Source: Dryas octopetala (lineage: Eukaryota > Streptophyta > Magnoliopsida > Rosales > Rosaceae). Taken from it: DNA of 64,000 nucleotides. Under the pieces are notes generated by a model. It saw nothing but the letters and a program-made list of their open reading frames with translations. It had not been told where the DNA came from and did no database searches. Shown in pieces: positions 1 through 38,487 of this stretch (position 1 is its first letter; every line of letters starts with the position of its first letter). The stretch is taken from NCBI GenBank assembly GCA_963921425.1, contig OY992835.1, forward strand, positions 372,001-436,000. The letters are read 5' to 3'. The translations under genes and the position numbers were made by a program.

Positions 1-27684
<27,684 letters not shown>

Positions 27685-27686
27685 TC

Positions 27687-27698
27687 TCACTCTACCAT
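27687..27698 (-). promoter_or_regulatory. Three-codon upstream ORF just before the PI4K-beta start
   Basis: On the minus strand ATG GTA GAG TGA ends two bases before the main ATG. A scanning ribosome would meet this start first. It could lower or tune translation of the kinase, but only if the transcript includes it, which I infer from its closeness to the start codon. Confidence 0.55.
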
Positions 27699-27733
27699 TA
27701 TCAACCCCAGCCACCTCTGGAACGAAACCGGAG

Positions 27734-27929
27734 AAACCCTAATTTTCTCGCAATCCAAACTCAGTATAATCACAACCGAATCATCAACCTCAGAACCCTA
27801 GATATCCCTAAAACCTTCATCGAAAACCCTAATTTGAGCATAAAATGAAGTTTCAGTTCCTTATTAATCCAATCCCAAAATGCTCATTGGGAAGCCCTCG
27901 ACATCGCTGTTCACGACCGGAAACCCTAA
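27734..27929. promoter_or_regulatory. Cluster of telo-box motifs in the PI4K-beta leader
   Basis: AAACCCTAA occurs at 27734-27742, 27824-27832 and 27921-27929, and a variant AACCCTAG lies near 27795. Such telo-boxes are common near the start sites of broadly expressed plant genes (established). Here they lie 50-245 bp upstream of the start codon and so probably fall in the 5' UTR or core promoter. The transcription start site is not determined. Confidence 0.6.
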
Positions 27930-30115
27930 TCCCAACCAGAGAGAAGACTTTCTTTCTGTTCCTCGAGAAAATGAAGAGTGAAGAGGGAAGGGGGTTGCAG
28001 AGTGAATCGGGTATTTTCTCGAGAAAATGCGAGAAAGTTAGGAATAGGATTCTATAAAAGAAAATGAGAGATCAAATTGTCCTTAATTATGAAACATACG
28101 GAATGAATCTATACATGTACATACATACACACGCGAAGACGAAGACGAAGGTGATGGAGGATCTTCTTTAGTTTCTCGGAACCACGACGTCGTTTTACTG
28201 GCGATGCTGGTGGTGGTAATAGTCGTCGACGTTGTCCTTGGTGTTAGAGAGAGAAGAAGCTGAGGTAATTAACAATATTATTATTATTATTATTAATTTA
28301 TTACTATTATTATTGCCGAAAATAATGAATATTAAATATTTAGTTAGGGGCTAGGGCTTAGGTGCGCATTCATTTGTTGGCATGGCCTATTGCAGACAGT
28401 ACTTAGGTCACTCCCACCTTCTAAATTTTGATTAAATTTTGATTTAAACAATTTTAGTGTATAATCGAAATCATTCATTTTTTAGATAACTTATTAAAGA
28501 TTATCTCTGTAAAAAATTAAATTAATCAGAAATTATTTGATTATATAACTATTATCAATTAAGTAGACAAAATCAATAATTTCTGATTAAAGAGTGATTT
28601 TTTGACCAAATTGTTAAATTTTTTTATTTAATCGACAATAGTTATATAACTAAACAATTTCTGATTGAGTTGATTTTTTGCAAAAATGATTTATAATAGG
28701 TGATTTAAAAAGTAAACGGTTCCGATTATGCGCTGGCATTATCGAAATTGCGATTTTGATAAATGTCCTTAGCGTAAATGGTAAATCATTAAGGCTCATT
28801 TGGTATTCTATTTAAAAATAAATAAATTCAATAAATTAGGATTTTTTCTGAAAATTTGAATCTTAAAAATCTGAAAACATGTTCGATATGAGATTTGAAA
28901 AAGTTTATAAATTTTAAAAATTATAATACTTGTTTGGTTGATTTTCTTGAACACATTATTTTTTTTCAATACTTATTTGTATCATGATATGAACCTAAAC
29001 TTGAAAACTTGAAACCCGAGATCCAAAACTTAGAAAAATTATTAGGTATAACCAATATATCGTCACGTGATGTAACCTATCTAACTTGTAAGGGTATTAT
29101 TAAATGACATGTTTTTATTTGTAGGGTATAGTACAAGATTATCTTAATTGTTTTTATGACATTTCTCAAATTTACACAACCTGTTAAAGCACTTCTATTA
29201 TTTACTATTAAACAAAACTCGACAACAAGAGTGAATTTTATTAATAAACAACAAAATATATACCTAGTCAGGGAGGACGTAATGAGCCTTATCCTTCAAA
29301 ATGCATATTCATACCAAGAAAAAACAATTAAAAAAAACATGTAATGCAAATACAAAATAACACTACTTAAGTCGAGCCCCATAATTTCAAGGGCAATTTT
29401 ATTAAGGGAAAATTTTAGCAAAATGACTCCAACTATACCCCTAGTTTCAATTGAGGATCTCGTTTTCACTTTAATTCAATTAAGAATTATTATTAACGAT
29501 TTGTTTCAATCAAGGATTTTCGTCAAGTATGTCATAATTCCGTTAAAAATTGGTCACGTGCAAAGCATGTGACCAATGTTTAACGCTAAAATCGTCATTT
29601 CAGCTAAAAAATAATTATAAAAAAGAAAACTAAAATAATTATTAAAAAAAAAAGGTAAATTACTAAAAAAATCCATTTTAGAGCTCTTTGTACCAAAAAA
29701 AAAAAAAACTCATCTAAAAAGTTGAAATGATAAATAAGTTCACTTCGTACAAATAAAGTCCACACTTTGTACAAATAAGTCCATGTTATGTTTTTTTCCA
29801 TGATTTTTTTTTTTTTGAAAACTAAACAATTGCTACTGTGGCATTGTCCGACCATGCCGCCGGCAATGATTGCAACTGTGGAATAGTGGCAATTAATAAA
29901 GTATTTTTGCAATTTAAATAGTTATTATCTTATAATAACAATAATTGTTATTACCAAACAGTAGCAATTAATTTCTCTCCCCCGTTGATGCTCTCCACGC
30001 AGACATCGGCATTCTCTCAAACAATACCCCAACTCAGACTTTAATCTTTATCTTTAATCCCCCTCTTCATTGCAGTCAATTTAATTTCAGAGCTTCCAAG
30101 AGATTGAAAAGAAGA

Positions 30116-30238
30116 ATGGGTGACAATGACCCGAATCAAGAAAGAAAGATGGTGCAGAACATAGAACCAGAAGATGAAGAAGAAGATGAAATGTTCCAAG
30201 CTCTTGATTGTAATAGTTTTAGTTTTTTTTATTATTAA
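30116..30238 (+). CDS. Small acidic ORF (40 residues), possible gene fragment
   Basis: ATG in AAGAAGAATGG context opens a 40-codon frame: MGDNDPNQERKMVQNIEPED, then an acidic run EEEDEMFQALD, ending in a hydrophobic tail before TAA. It is preceded by a CT-rich stretch that looks like a plant 5' leader. It could be a first exon left behind by a broken gene, or chance. I do not recognise it. Confidence 0.25.
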   Translation: MGDNDPNQERKMVQNIEPEDEEEDEMFQALDCNSFSFFYY

Positions 30239-31058
30239 TAAAAGTTGAGAATATTTTCTCAATATTTTCCTATTCTCTTGGTATTCTTAAGAATCAACAA
30301 GGCAATAGAAACCCTTTTCTCTTACTATTCTCATTCTTGAGAATGATCATATTAGAGGAATGTCGGGTTTTGAGAATCCTTTGCACCTACCCACTACGCG
30401 CTACATCAGGATCAAACCCTAGACCTAACCAAATCCTAATTTTTACTCCACCGACTCTCACCTTTTTCTATAAAACACTTTATTTTATTTAATAATATAA
30501 GATGTTACAACACAAGGCTATACCCACCCTCACATGATTTGTTCTCAATATGTAATTCTCATATTACACTTAATTTTGATGGTATTGATACTCATTTTGA
30601 CTTAGCAGGGATTATGAGTCGTAGAAATGGAAACGACGAGACTTGGATGACACTCAAGTCATGGTTTGCATGGACATAGGCTAAGAAAGGCCCAAAAGAC
30701 TAGAAACATATATATCCATAAGCCCGAAAGGTCTAGTGGATGAGGTGAGGCCAAACGTGGACTCGTAACCCAAAGGACTAAGGCCCAACTGTGAGCTTGG
30801 CGACTAATGGGCCAAGGTCGGGGAGGCTTGGTGACCAAGAGAGGCAAGGCTAGGTTAGCCTTGGTTTGGACACGGGTGATAGCCTGTGGAAGATCATGGG
30901 TTGGGCACTCATGGGTATGAGCCTAAGTGATAGCTTGATACTATAGAGATACGAGGCTAAAGTGGACCTCGATCCTTGAAAAGTGCGAGGCTAAGGATAG
31001 CCTCGGGGCCAATAAAAGCCCTAGGCCCAAGGATTCGGGCTTAGGGCTTTGTTATGGG

Positions 31059-34000
31059 TGTTAGATGTATGCCTTAAAAGCCAATTTATAATTGAAATTT
31101 TAGGAATTAATTAAATAAATATACAAAAGGGCAAAGTCTATTTTATGTATCATATATCAGTGTATGTGATATACTGAACCAATACATAAAATGTCTATGC
31201 ATATTAAGATAAAGAGAGGGTATTCTTGTGATTAGAATAAGTGAGACCTTTACTCTTTAGTTCTTATTTCCTGAAGATGTTCCTGACTAACGGATCATAC
31301 ATCGGACACATGTGATTTTATATCAGCACCTTTTGGGTGGATGATGAGTCTCAAATCATTTATATAGGTTGACACTATGATAAACAAGTGGGTGCTTAAT
31401 CGAGGATTAAGTTCACTAAACGTGACCGTTAAAAGTATTTCTTGTATGAAGTTTTACGACATGTCAAACAAAAATCTTTAATTATAACGTCATAAAGAAT
31501 TCTTTGACTAAGACACTATGGGTCACCTTGTGCATGCGTGGCTAGACTTTGACTATACAATGTACCTATACTCGACTAAGGGGACTTGGAGTGCGTATGG
31601 ATTGGGTCTAGTGATTCATATACGAAGGATTATAATCGTACAACAAGGAATTTGTCACCTTCCGTAAAGAAGACGAATAACCTATGTGACATTCTATGAT
31701 AGTTATCTTGGAGACTCTGGCTAGAGCATTGCATTATAAATTGAGAAATGAGTATTCTCAAATTATATAGATTGGACAACATATGTTAGAAGATGTCTAG
31801 ACATAAGAACATTTACAGGGGATTGACAAAGAGTTATCCATGCCCTATTGTTTATGTTCGGGTTATTGTATGACAGAAGGATATATTACGATCCGATAAT
31901 AATTAAATAGGTTCACCAACTTTTTGATTGTTCTGGGTTGTCATGATATTCTACTAGGCGTCACTCATGACTTGTGGAATAAAGAATTAATTAATAAATA
32001 CCATTTATTAATTATTCTTATTTTAGAAATGTTTCTAATGAAAAACGATAAATTTCACTGCCAGAAGAATTAGAACCTAATAGATCACACTCTATATAAG
32101 GTTGATGACCAAGCAATAGAATGGTAGATGGAAACTGAAATTAATTAGCGAGAGTAATTAATTATTGGGTTGAAAATTAATTATTGGGAATAATTAATTA
32201 AAGTTCAAATTGGATTTGGGCTTATAGTTATAATTGATATTTGGGTCGGACATAAACAATGCCCAAAGCCCAAGTGAGTTGGATTCAAGCAAAGCCCATA
32301 ATAATAAATATGAGATATTTATATTATGAATATATTAATTATAAATATATATATGTATATATATATATATATATTATGGATATTTGACTTAGTAAATAGT
32401 TTGGATAAAACCATCAACCTAAGTCTGATCAACCAAGTTTGACTTGATAATCTATTTTGGATAAAATGTAAAATAAATACAAATATCCAAACCACCAACT
32501 CCTACCTACATGGCCGGCCACCCTTATGAATTTTAGGAAAAATTAGTTTCCTACTAACAGTATAAATAAAAGGTTATTTATCATCAGTTAAAATAAGTGA
32601 GAGTCCACGTAAGGTTCAGACTTTGAGAGTTGTTCTTTCACTTGTTATGTGTTTGTGAAGGAGCAGAAAACATAGAGAGAACCAACATAGGGCAGTCAGC
32701 CACTATAGAGAGAAAAGAGAGTTGAAGGAAGCTAGCACTCCCGATCATCTCTCTCATCTATCTTACTTGATCACTTCTTTGTGGACTATTTCTTAGAGGC
32801 ACAACACTTTTTGTCAGACCCCGTATTTTCCAAATTTTATTTTGAGAAGTTATTTTAAAGATTTTGGAAATTGATTTGAGAAATAAAAGGTTTTGGGTAA
32901 ATTTTTAATTTGTTTTAATTTGGGCTTGACTCGAAAGTTGACTTTTAAAATTAGTGGGCTTTTGGTTTTGAATTTGAATTCCTTAAATAGGTCTCGAGCC
33001 CATGAGAGCGTAGACACGAAGCACGCGTAAATTGAAGTTACGGATTAAGAGTTACGAACGTGTGAACTTAGGGGCATTTTTGTAATTTCGTGTGGAAGAG
33101 TTTTAAAACAAAAAACCAGAATTTATATCTCATTTCTCTTTCTCTCTCCTCATTTCTCTTTCTCCCCCCGATGTTCTCACTCTCTCCTCTCATCTATGTC
33201 TCTCTCGCCCCCTCACCTTCGCCGCGTCTACCATCGGCGCATGGCGGCGTGTCCGGCCGTGGCTGGCGACAGGATCGGCCCAGATAACCTCGCCGTCCCT
33301 CCCTCTTCCTTCCCCTGGCCTTCGTTCAGCCCAGAAACTCCCCCAAACTCGAGACCCAGTCCGGCGGTGACGCGACATTTCCGGCGGTTTCGCGGCCCAG
33401 AATTTATCCTCTCGTCGAACCGTCACGATGGTACCTTTTGATTGTCCATCGGAGTTCACACGACGACGAATCGACGACTGTTTCCGACGATAATTGGTCG
33501 TCGACCCAGTTGTGAAAAATGATCCTCTACTTATGGGTTATTTTTCCCCTAAGGTTTGGTCGTCCAATTTTGGGAAATTGGAAATTCGATTTTAGGGTTT
33601 ATGCATATTTCGAATTTCTTAAATTGGACTTGAATTTAAGTTGTTTTGTGTAGTTGAAGGTTTCTTTGTGCAATTAGGATTAATTGGAGTTGAATTTGGG
33701 TGTTTTCCAGGTCATACCGCCGCTGCCACAGCTGTCTCGGCCACTTGTGGTGGCGGGTTGATGGTTATTTGTTCCGTTTCTGCCCAATTGAAATCTCAGG
33801 AACCTTTATAAGTCCAATCGGTGAGTTTTGGTGGTGTTTTGTGTTGTTTGTGGCCGGGCAGCCACCATATGTGGTGGTTGGCCGTTCGTTTCGGCTGTTT
33901 AACGGTCAGTTTGTGAAATCTGAATTCAAATTGTTGGTTGTCTGGTCTTAATAGGTACCTGACTCGGGAATTCTATTTCCGATGCCGTTAGGCTGCCAGA

Positions 34001-35377
34001 TTGGGAATCTGAGCGTGTTGTTGTCCAAGGTCATTTCGGTTATTTCAATTGTTATGACTAAAACCTGTGTTATCGGTTTCTCGCTAAGTTTGACCTTTAA
34101 CAACTCTAGCTAAAGGATTTTAGATTAATCACATGTGGGATCAAGCTAAGCTCTAAAATTCCGATAAGGGGATCTGGGGAACCTTTGACTGCAAATTTGA
34201 TTGTATTGAATCTTTGTTGAAAAATGCGATATATGTGCTAATACGTGACTTATATGAATTATCTAAATTATTTGAGCATGATATGAGTTAGTTAATTATT
34301 ATATATAATTACATGCATTTATTTGAATGTAAAGCATTTATTGAGAATTGAAGTTACAGTGGTGGGAAGGAATTGATGATTAAAATTATGTTATTTAAAT
34401 TTTATAGTGTGCGTGGGGAGTGAAGCCCCTTCCGTTGCGTACGGATAAAACGATCTAAATCCCAAGGCGCATTGGGGCCTTCATTGCGGTCGAAGTTATG
34501 ATATCTTGCACTTTAATTGTGGATTAAAGTGAAGATGTGCATTGCAATTTATATTTCAATATGCATCGAGTGTTAATTCATATAATAGAGCACTTGGGGC
34601 CACATAAGTAAAATGCATAGTATAGGACGTGCAAGCCTGTTTGTTCTATTATATGGATGAACTCTTTATCCATATTATGAGACTTAAATCGAGGAAGTGC
34701 AGTACAACATTCATGCATTAATAAGATTATTATATAATATATTATCTGCTCCATGTTGTATATTTTAATGAGCTTCAGTATAATTAATTTTGTATAATAA
34801 AGTTGAATGTCCCTACTGAGCCGTTGGTTTGAGCTCACCCCCTCATAGACTTTGCAGGTACTATAGTGAGGGAGTTAGTGCGAAACCGACTGGGAGTAGT
34901 TATTGTGAGTAGACGTGAACCAAGTTGGAGTTGGTAATGATTTTGAAACTGAGAATGATGTAATGTACAGTTCGAAGTACGACTTATTTTGTATATTAAG
35001 CTTGAATCCAGTTTGTGGTACAATAATAGTATGAAGTTTATCCCAATTTATTTTATTTTCCATTATCACATTCGGGTTATAGAAGTTGATTCTATAATTA
35101 GAGTGTGATTCACACCTTAATCCGAGATTAACTCTTAATCCCGAATTGGGGCATGACACTTGTGGTGCTTTGGTGAATCAAAAGAGTAGAAGAAGCCACC
35201 ATGGACAAGAATAGCTCTGTCGATGAACAAAAGAAGGTATATTTTTATTATTGTTCGTTATTTGAATTTCATAATAAAAAAAATTGGGTTTGATAAGGAA
35301 AATTTTTATTTATTCTTTTCGCTGCGTTTTCTATAATAATCGTTTTTATGATCAATCCCTAGCTATGATTTCTAACA
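31059..35377 (+). mobile_element. Solo LTR (outer), split by a second solo LTR
   Basis: Starts TGTTAGATGTATGCC and ends GATTTCTAACA, giving 7-bp inverted ends TGTTAGA/TCTAACA. The flanking duplication is imperfect: ATGGG on the left, ATAGG on the right (4 of 5). Without the inner insert it is about 1.97 kb. It contains CTACTAACAGTATAAATAAA, a plausible LTR promoter. No internal domain is present, so it is read as a solo LTR. Plus orientation is assigned from the promoter. Confidence 0.7.
32812..35158 (+). mobile_element. Solo Gypsy-type LTR (inner)
   Basis: Starts TGTCAGACCCCGTATTTTCC and ends GGGGCATGACA, with flanking CTTTT/CTTGT (4 of 5). 2,347 bp, no gag-pol. The left half holds the GTAGACACGAAGCACGCGT block shared with other Gypsy LTRs here. 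A CT-rich and then GC-rich segment (33120-33500) follows. It interrupts the outer solo LTR. Confidence 0.75.
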
Positions 35378-35480
35378 ATAGGGACCTCAGAGGCCTATTC
35401 CAGGGGGATTCCCCGAGAGGTGAGTTGCTCTTGACATGACTCAGTACCAGCCCATGATCGCACTTGGGACCCACGCAAAG

Positions 35481-36670
35481 TGTGAGACCATGTAAATTTC
35501 TTAAATTTTATTTGAGATTTTATTTTAAGATTTTGGGAATTTGTTTGAGGATAAAAGTATTTTAGATATTTTTCACATTATTGTTGTTTTATTTCAAACT
35601 TTTTCCGGGAATTTTATATGATTATTTGTTTTACAAATAATTGGTCTATTTTATAAATTCTTTTAAAGTTTGACCCGATTTTGACCGAATTTAAATATTT
35701 GGATTTTTACTTTGATTTTGGCATGGTTGGGTAGTGATCGGCTCTACGAGTGAGTATACGCGAACAGTTCGTGAATCAGAGTTACGGTTTAAAAGTTATG
35801 GCCATTGTACTTTGGGACATTTGTTGCAATTTCAAAAAATTTGGGTTCGATGTATAAATAGAAAAATATTTCAGAAACCCCCTCATTTTTCAGAAAATCT
35901 AAACCCAGCCCCACCACCTCTCTCTTTTCTCCCTCTTCGTCGTGTCATTGTCGTCGGCGCGTGCACCGTCATCCGATGGCCATTGATGGCGATCTCGATG
36001 GTGTCAACTTCGTCTTTTTCTCCTCTTCCTCCCTCTACCTTCCACTCACCCAAAAACCCGATTAAACAACCCAAATCGCAGCATAAACTGATCGGTTGTC
36101 ACGGGGGCGATTTACCTTTCCAGGCAGTGTCGTGAAGCTGGACCACCTCGGTCCTCTTCCTCTCATCATTCTGAACGTGTTGGTGTGATTCCCTTCCCCA
36201 ACCAACCGCTGTAGGTGGCGATTCAAAGGAGAGAAAGCCGACGGTGACCGTCGGCAATCTCTGTGCTTCGGCAGTATCGCGATCCTCCACAACATCCATC
36301 TTCTTCCTCTCCTCAAGTTCAGCCTTTCCTTCACCCAGTTGACCACTGTAGACGGCAGATCGAGGGCTTTGAACTCGCGGCGGTTCCTTGCTATTTTTCG
36401 GATAATCCGGCGGTGGGTGAAGTTGTGCCGGATCCACTTATCTAAGAAATAGCTTTGGTGGCGTTTCTCCTCTTTTTCTTTCGGCATAAGCTGTCGTCCG
36501 ACTTGATTCGCGAAATAAGTATGCATAAACTCTACCTTTTGTTGTGGATCAAACTGAATATTGTCATTGTTACAGACATTATTAACATTACAGTTGACGC
36601 ATATGGGTGGCATCTTGTTGACAGAGTTGAAAGAAAATGGCAGGCTTCAACGAAGACTTTTATGACATGA
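35481..36670 (+). mobile_element. Gypsy LTR-like remnant
   Basis: Starts TGTGAGACCATGTAAATTTC. At 35760-35800 it has a version of the shared LTR block (CAGAGTTACGGTTTAAAAG), then a CT-rich leader and a GC-rich stretch. The right end is not defined. No coding domain: the open frames here are low-complexity. Confidence 0.45.
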
Positions 36671-36699
36671 CTCAACAAGGAACTAAATGTAAGTGTAAA

Positions 36700-37442
36700 C
36701 TTTGTAATTGAAAATTTCCTAAAGACAAAAATCATCAACTTGTAAGCTTTAGCTTAAGTATATATGTTTAAGTAAGTTAAGTTTGGACATGATAGTTGGT
36801 TTGAAGCAAAGGTTGATTCTTAAGTCTCATATCCGAAGCAGTTCCTAAAGGTCTCTATTTTCAATTTCTCTTAGGATTAAGGTAATGTGACTTAGAGACC
36901 ATACATGCATTCTAGGTGATTAGAAATATATTCATATTCATTTAAATGTGTTTAAATGTCTTCGGGTGTGAAAAAGATGTTTGAAAAAATTGAAAAATGT
37001 GTTTTGGTCCCAGAGGATCGATATATCCTACCCTTGGGAGGATCAATCCTATACGCGTGCTTTTGAAAGTTTTGTTCCAGAGGATCATTCCTCTGGTTTG
37101 GAGGATCGATCCTCCAGTAAGGTCTCTCCTGTGAAGCTTCTATAGGATCGATCATACGAGAGGTATGATCGATCCTACTGAGACGTTGCTTTCTCCTGAT
37201 CCGTATAGGATCGATCTTACACATTTTTAAATGTTTTCTAAAGTTTCTAATCCTAGTTTTTAAAGCTTTTAAAGTCCTAATTCAATGCTAATCTTTTCCT
37301 ATATGGTTTGTGACTTGTTTCTTAGGTTATTAAGGTTTTGATTCTTATAAATAGCTTGTTTTATAATAAGTTTTATTTGCTTATACATTATAAACTTTTG
37401 AGAGATTGTGCATTCTAGGGTTTAGTGTGAGCTTTAATTATA
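36700..37442 (+). mobile_element. LTR-like segment, left part, interrupted by the Mutator-like element
   Basis: Has a promoter-like CTTATAAATAGC at about 37348 and GGATCGATCC palindromes at 37016-37210. It continues after the Mutator insertion at 45187 with a GTTTTTCCCAGTTGAGGG-type end that resembles the 3' part of plant LTRs. Limits are uncertain. Confidence 0.4.
37016..37215. repeat. Cluster of GGATCGATCC-type palindromes
   Basis: At least six GGATC(G/A)ATC or GATCGATCC cores in 200 bp. Several extend into longer palindromes (for example GGAGGATCGATCCTCC near 37100). They lie just upstream of the TATA-like box of the LTR segment. Confidence 0.85.
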
Positions 37443-38336
37443 GGGCAAATTGCAATTTTGTACTTCAAGTTTGCCTCGAATTGCAAGTTGGTACTCTCAG
37501 TTCAATTTTCAACGATCTCATACTCCATTTTCATTTCTTTAGCAATTACATACCTCTGTTTGATCTTCCGTCCAAAACTCTGTTAATTGATGACGTGGCG
37601 ATGACGAAGTGCACACGTGGCGCACTGATGGCGTTAAGTTGGGTTCTTAAAAATAGACATATAGATTTATGATGCCACATAAACAAATAAATAATAAAAA
37701 ATTACAAAAATTTGGTTAAAAACAAGGAGTACAATTTTGGATTTGCAGAAATTTCGATGGAAATTTTGAGAAATTTGAAATTTCGACAAAAATTAGATAG
37801 AAATAATAGAAATTGCTATCAAAATACGGAAATTTTGAATGAAACTTTACTATATATTTATTTAGCATATTATCTACTACATTGATAAAAAATAATTGAA
37901 AAAACGTAATTATATAGTATGTTTCATGTTATATAAGATGAATATAATGCGCGCTTGAGACAAATACTGTTAAATAAAATTAGTATAATGAATAAATGGA
38001 ATTAGTATATTCTTTATACTATATAATCTATACACTAAATCCTATATACTCTATATACCCTAATACTTTTTATACTTTATATACCCTAATACTCTTTATA
38101 CTCTATAATCTATATACTAAACCCTATATACTCTATAATCTATATTTTATATTGTTTATGATATGGTATAAGATATTAGGGTTTAGGTCATTTAAGGTAT
38201 TTTTAATTATTTTTTATATAGAAATATCAAATATATTAGAGTTTAAGGTTTAAAAACAACCAAACGAAACCCTAAACCTTTTTTTTCTTTCAAATTGCCC
38301 AAATGCCCCAAACTCCAATCAACCTTTAACCTTTAA

Positions 38337-38369
<33 letters not shown>

Positions 38370-38487
38370 CTCTTTTCTTTTCTTTTCTTTTCTTTTTTCT
38401 TTTATCTTTTCTTTTTCTTTCCTTCTTTTTCCTTCCGTGACTTCTTCCCTCTCATTTCTCTCTCCTTCCCCGATCTCCCTCTCTTTC

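Larger units (their letters stand above)
27699..30600. other. 5' leader, promoter side and AT-rich intergenic DNA
   Basis: No host gene is certain. The first 350 bp are probably kinase leader and promoter. There is a TTA microsatellite near 28273-28296 and an ACGACGT-type palindrome near 28185-28195. Around 29400-29590 is a single inverted-repeat-like end that includes CCGTTAAAAATTGGTCACGT, resembling ends of Mutator-type miniature elements. The rest is AT-rich with no coding signal except the small acidic ORF listed separately. Confidence 0.5.

Noticed and set aside
27685-27714. Longer N-terminus starting at 27714
   Set aside because: The codon there is GTG. The ATG at 27684 gives the usual plant PI4K-beta start MVRILGL.
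28170-28260. Start of a divergent gene at the ATG near 28153
   Set aside because: That frame stops after five codons and no splice-compatible continuation was seen.
36062-36613. 183-residue minus-strand open frame
   Set aside because: Lies across LTR-like sequence, is antisense to the LTR leader and shows no domain.
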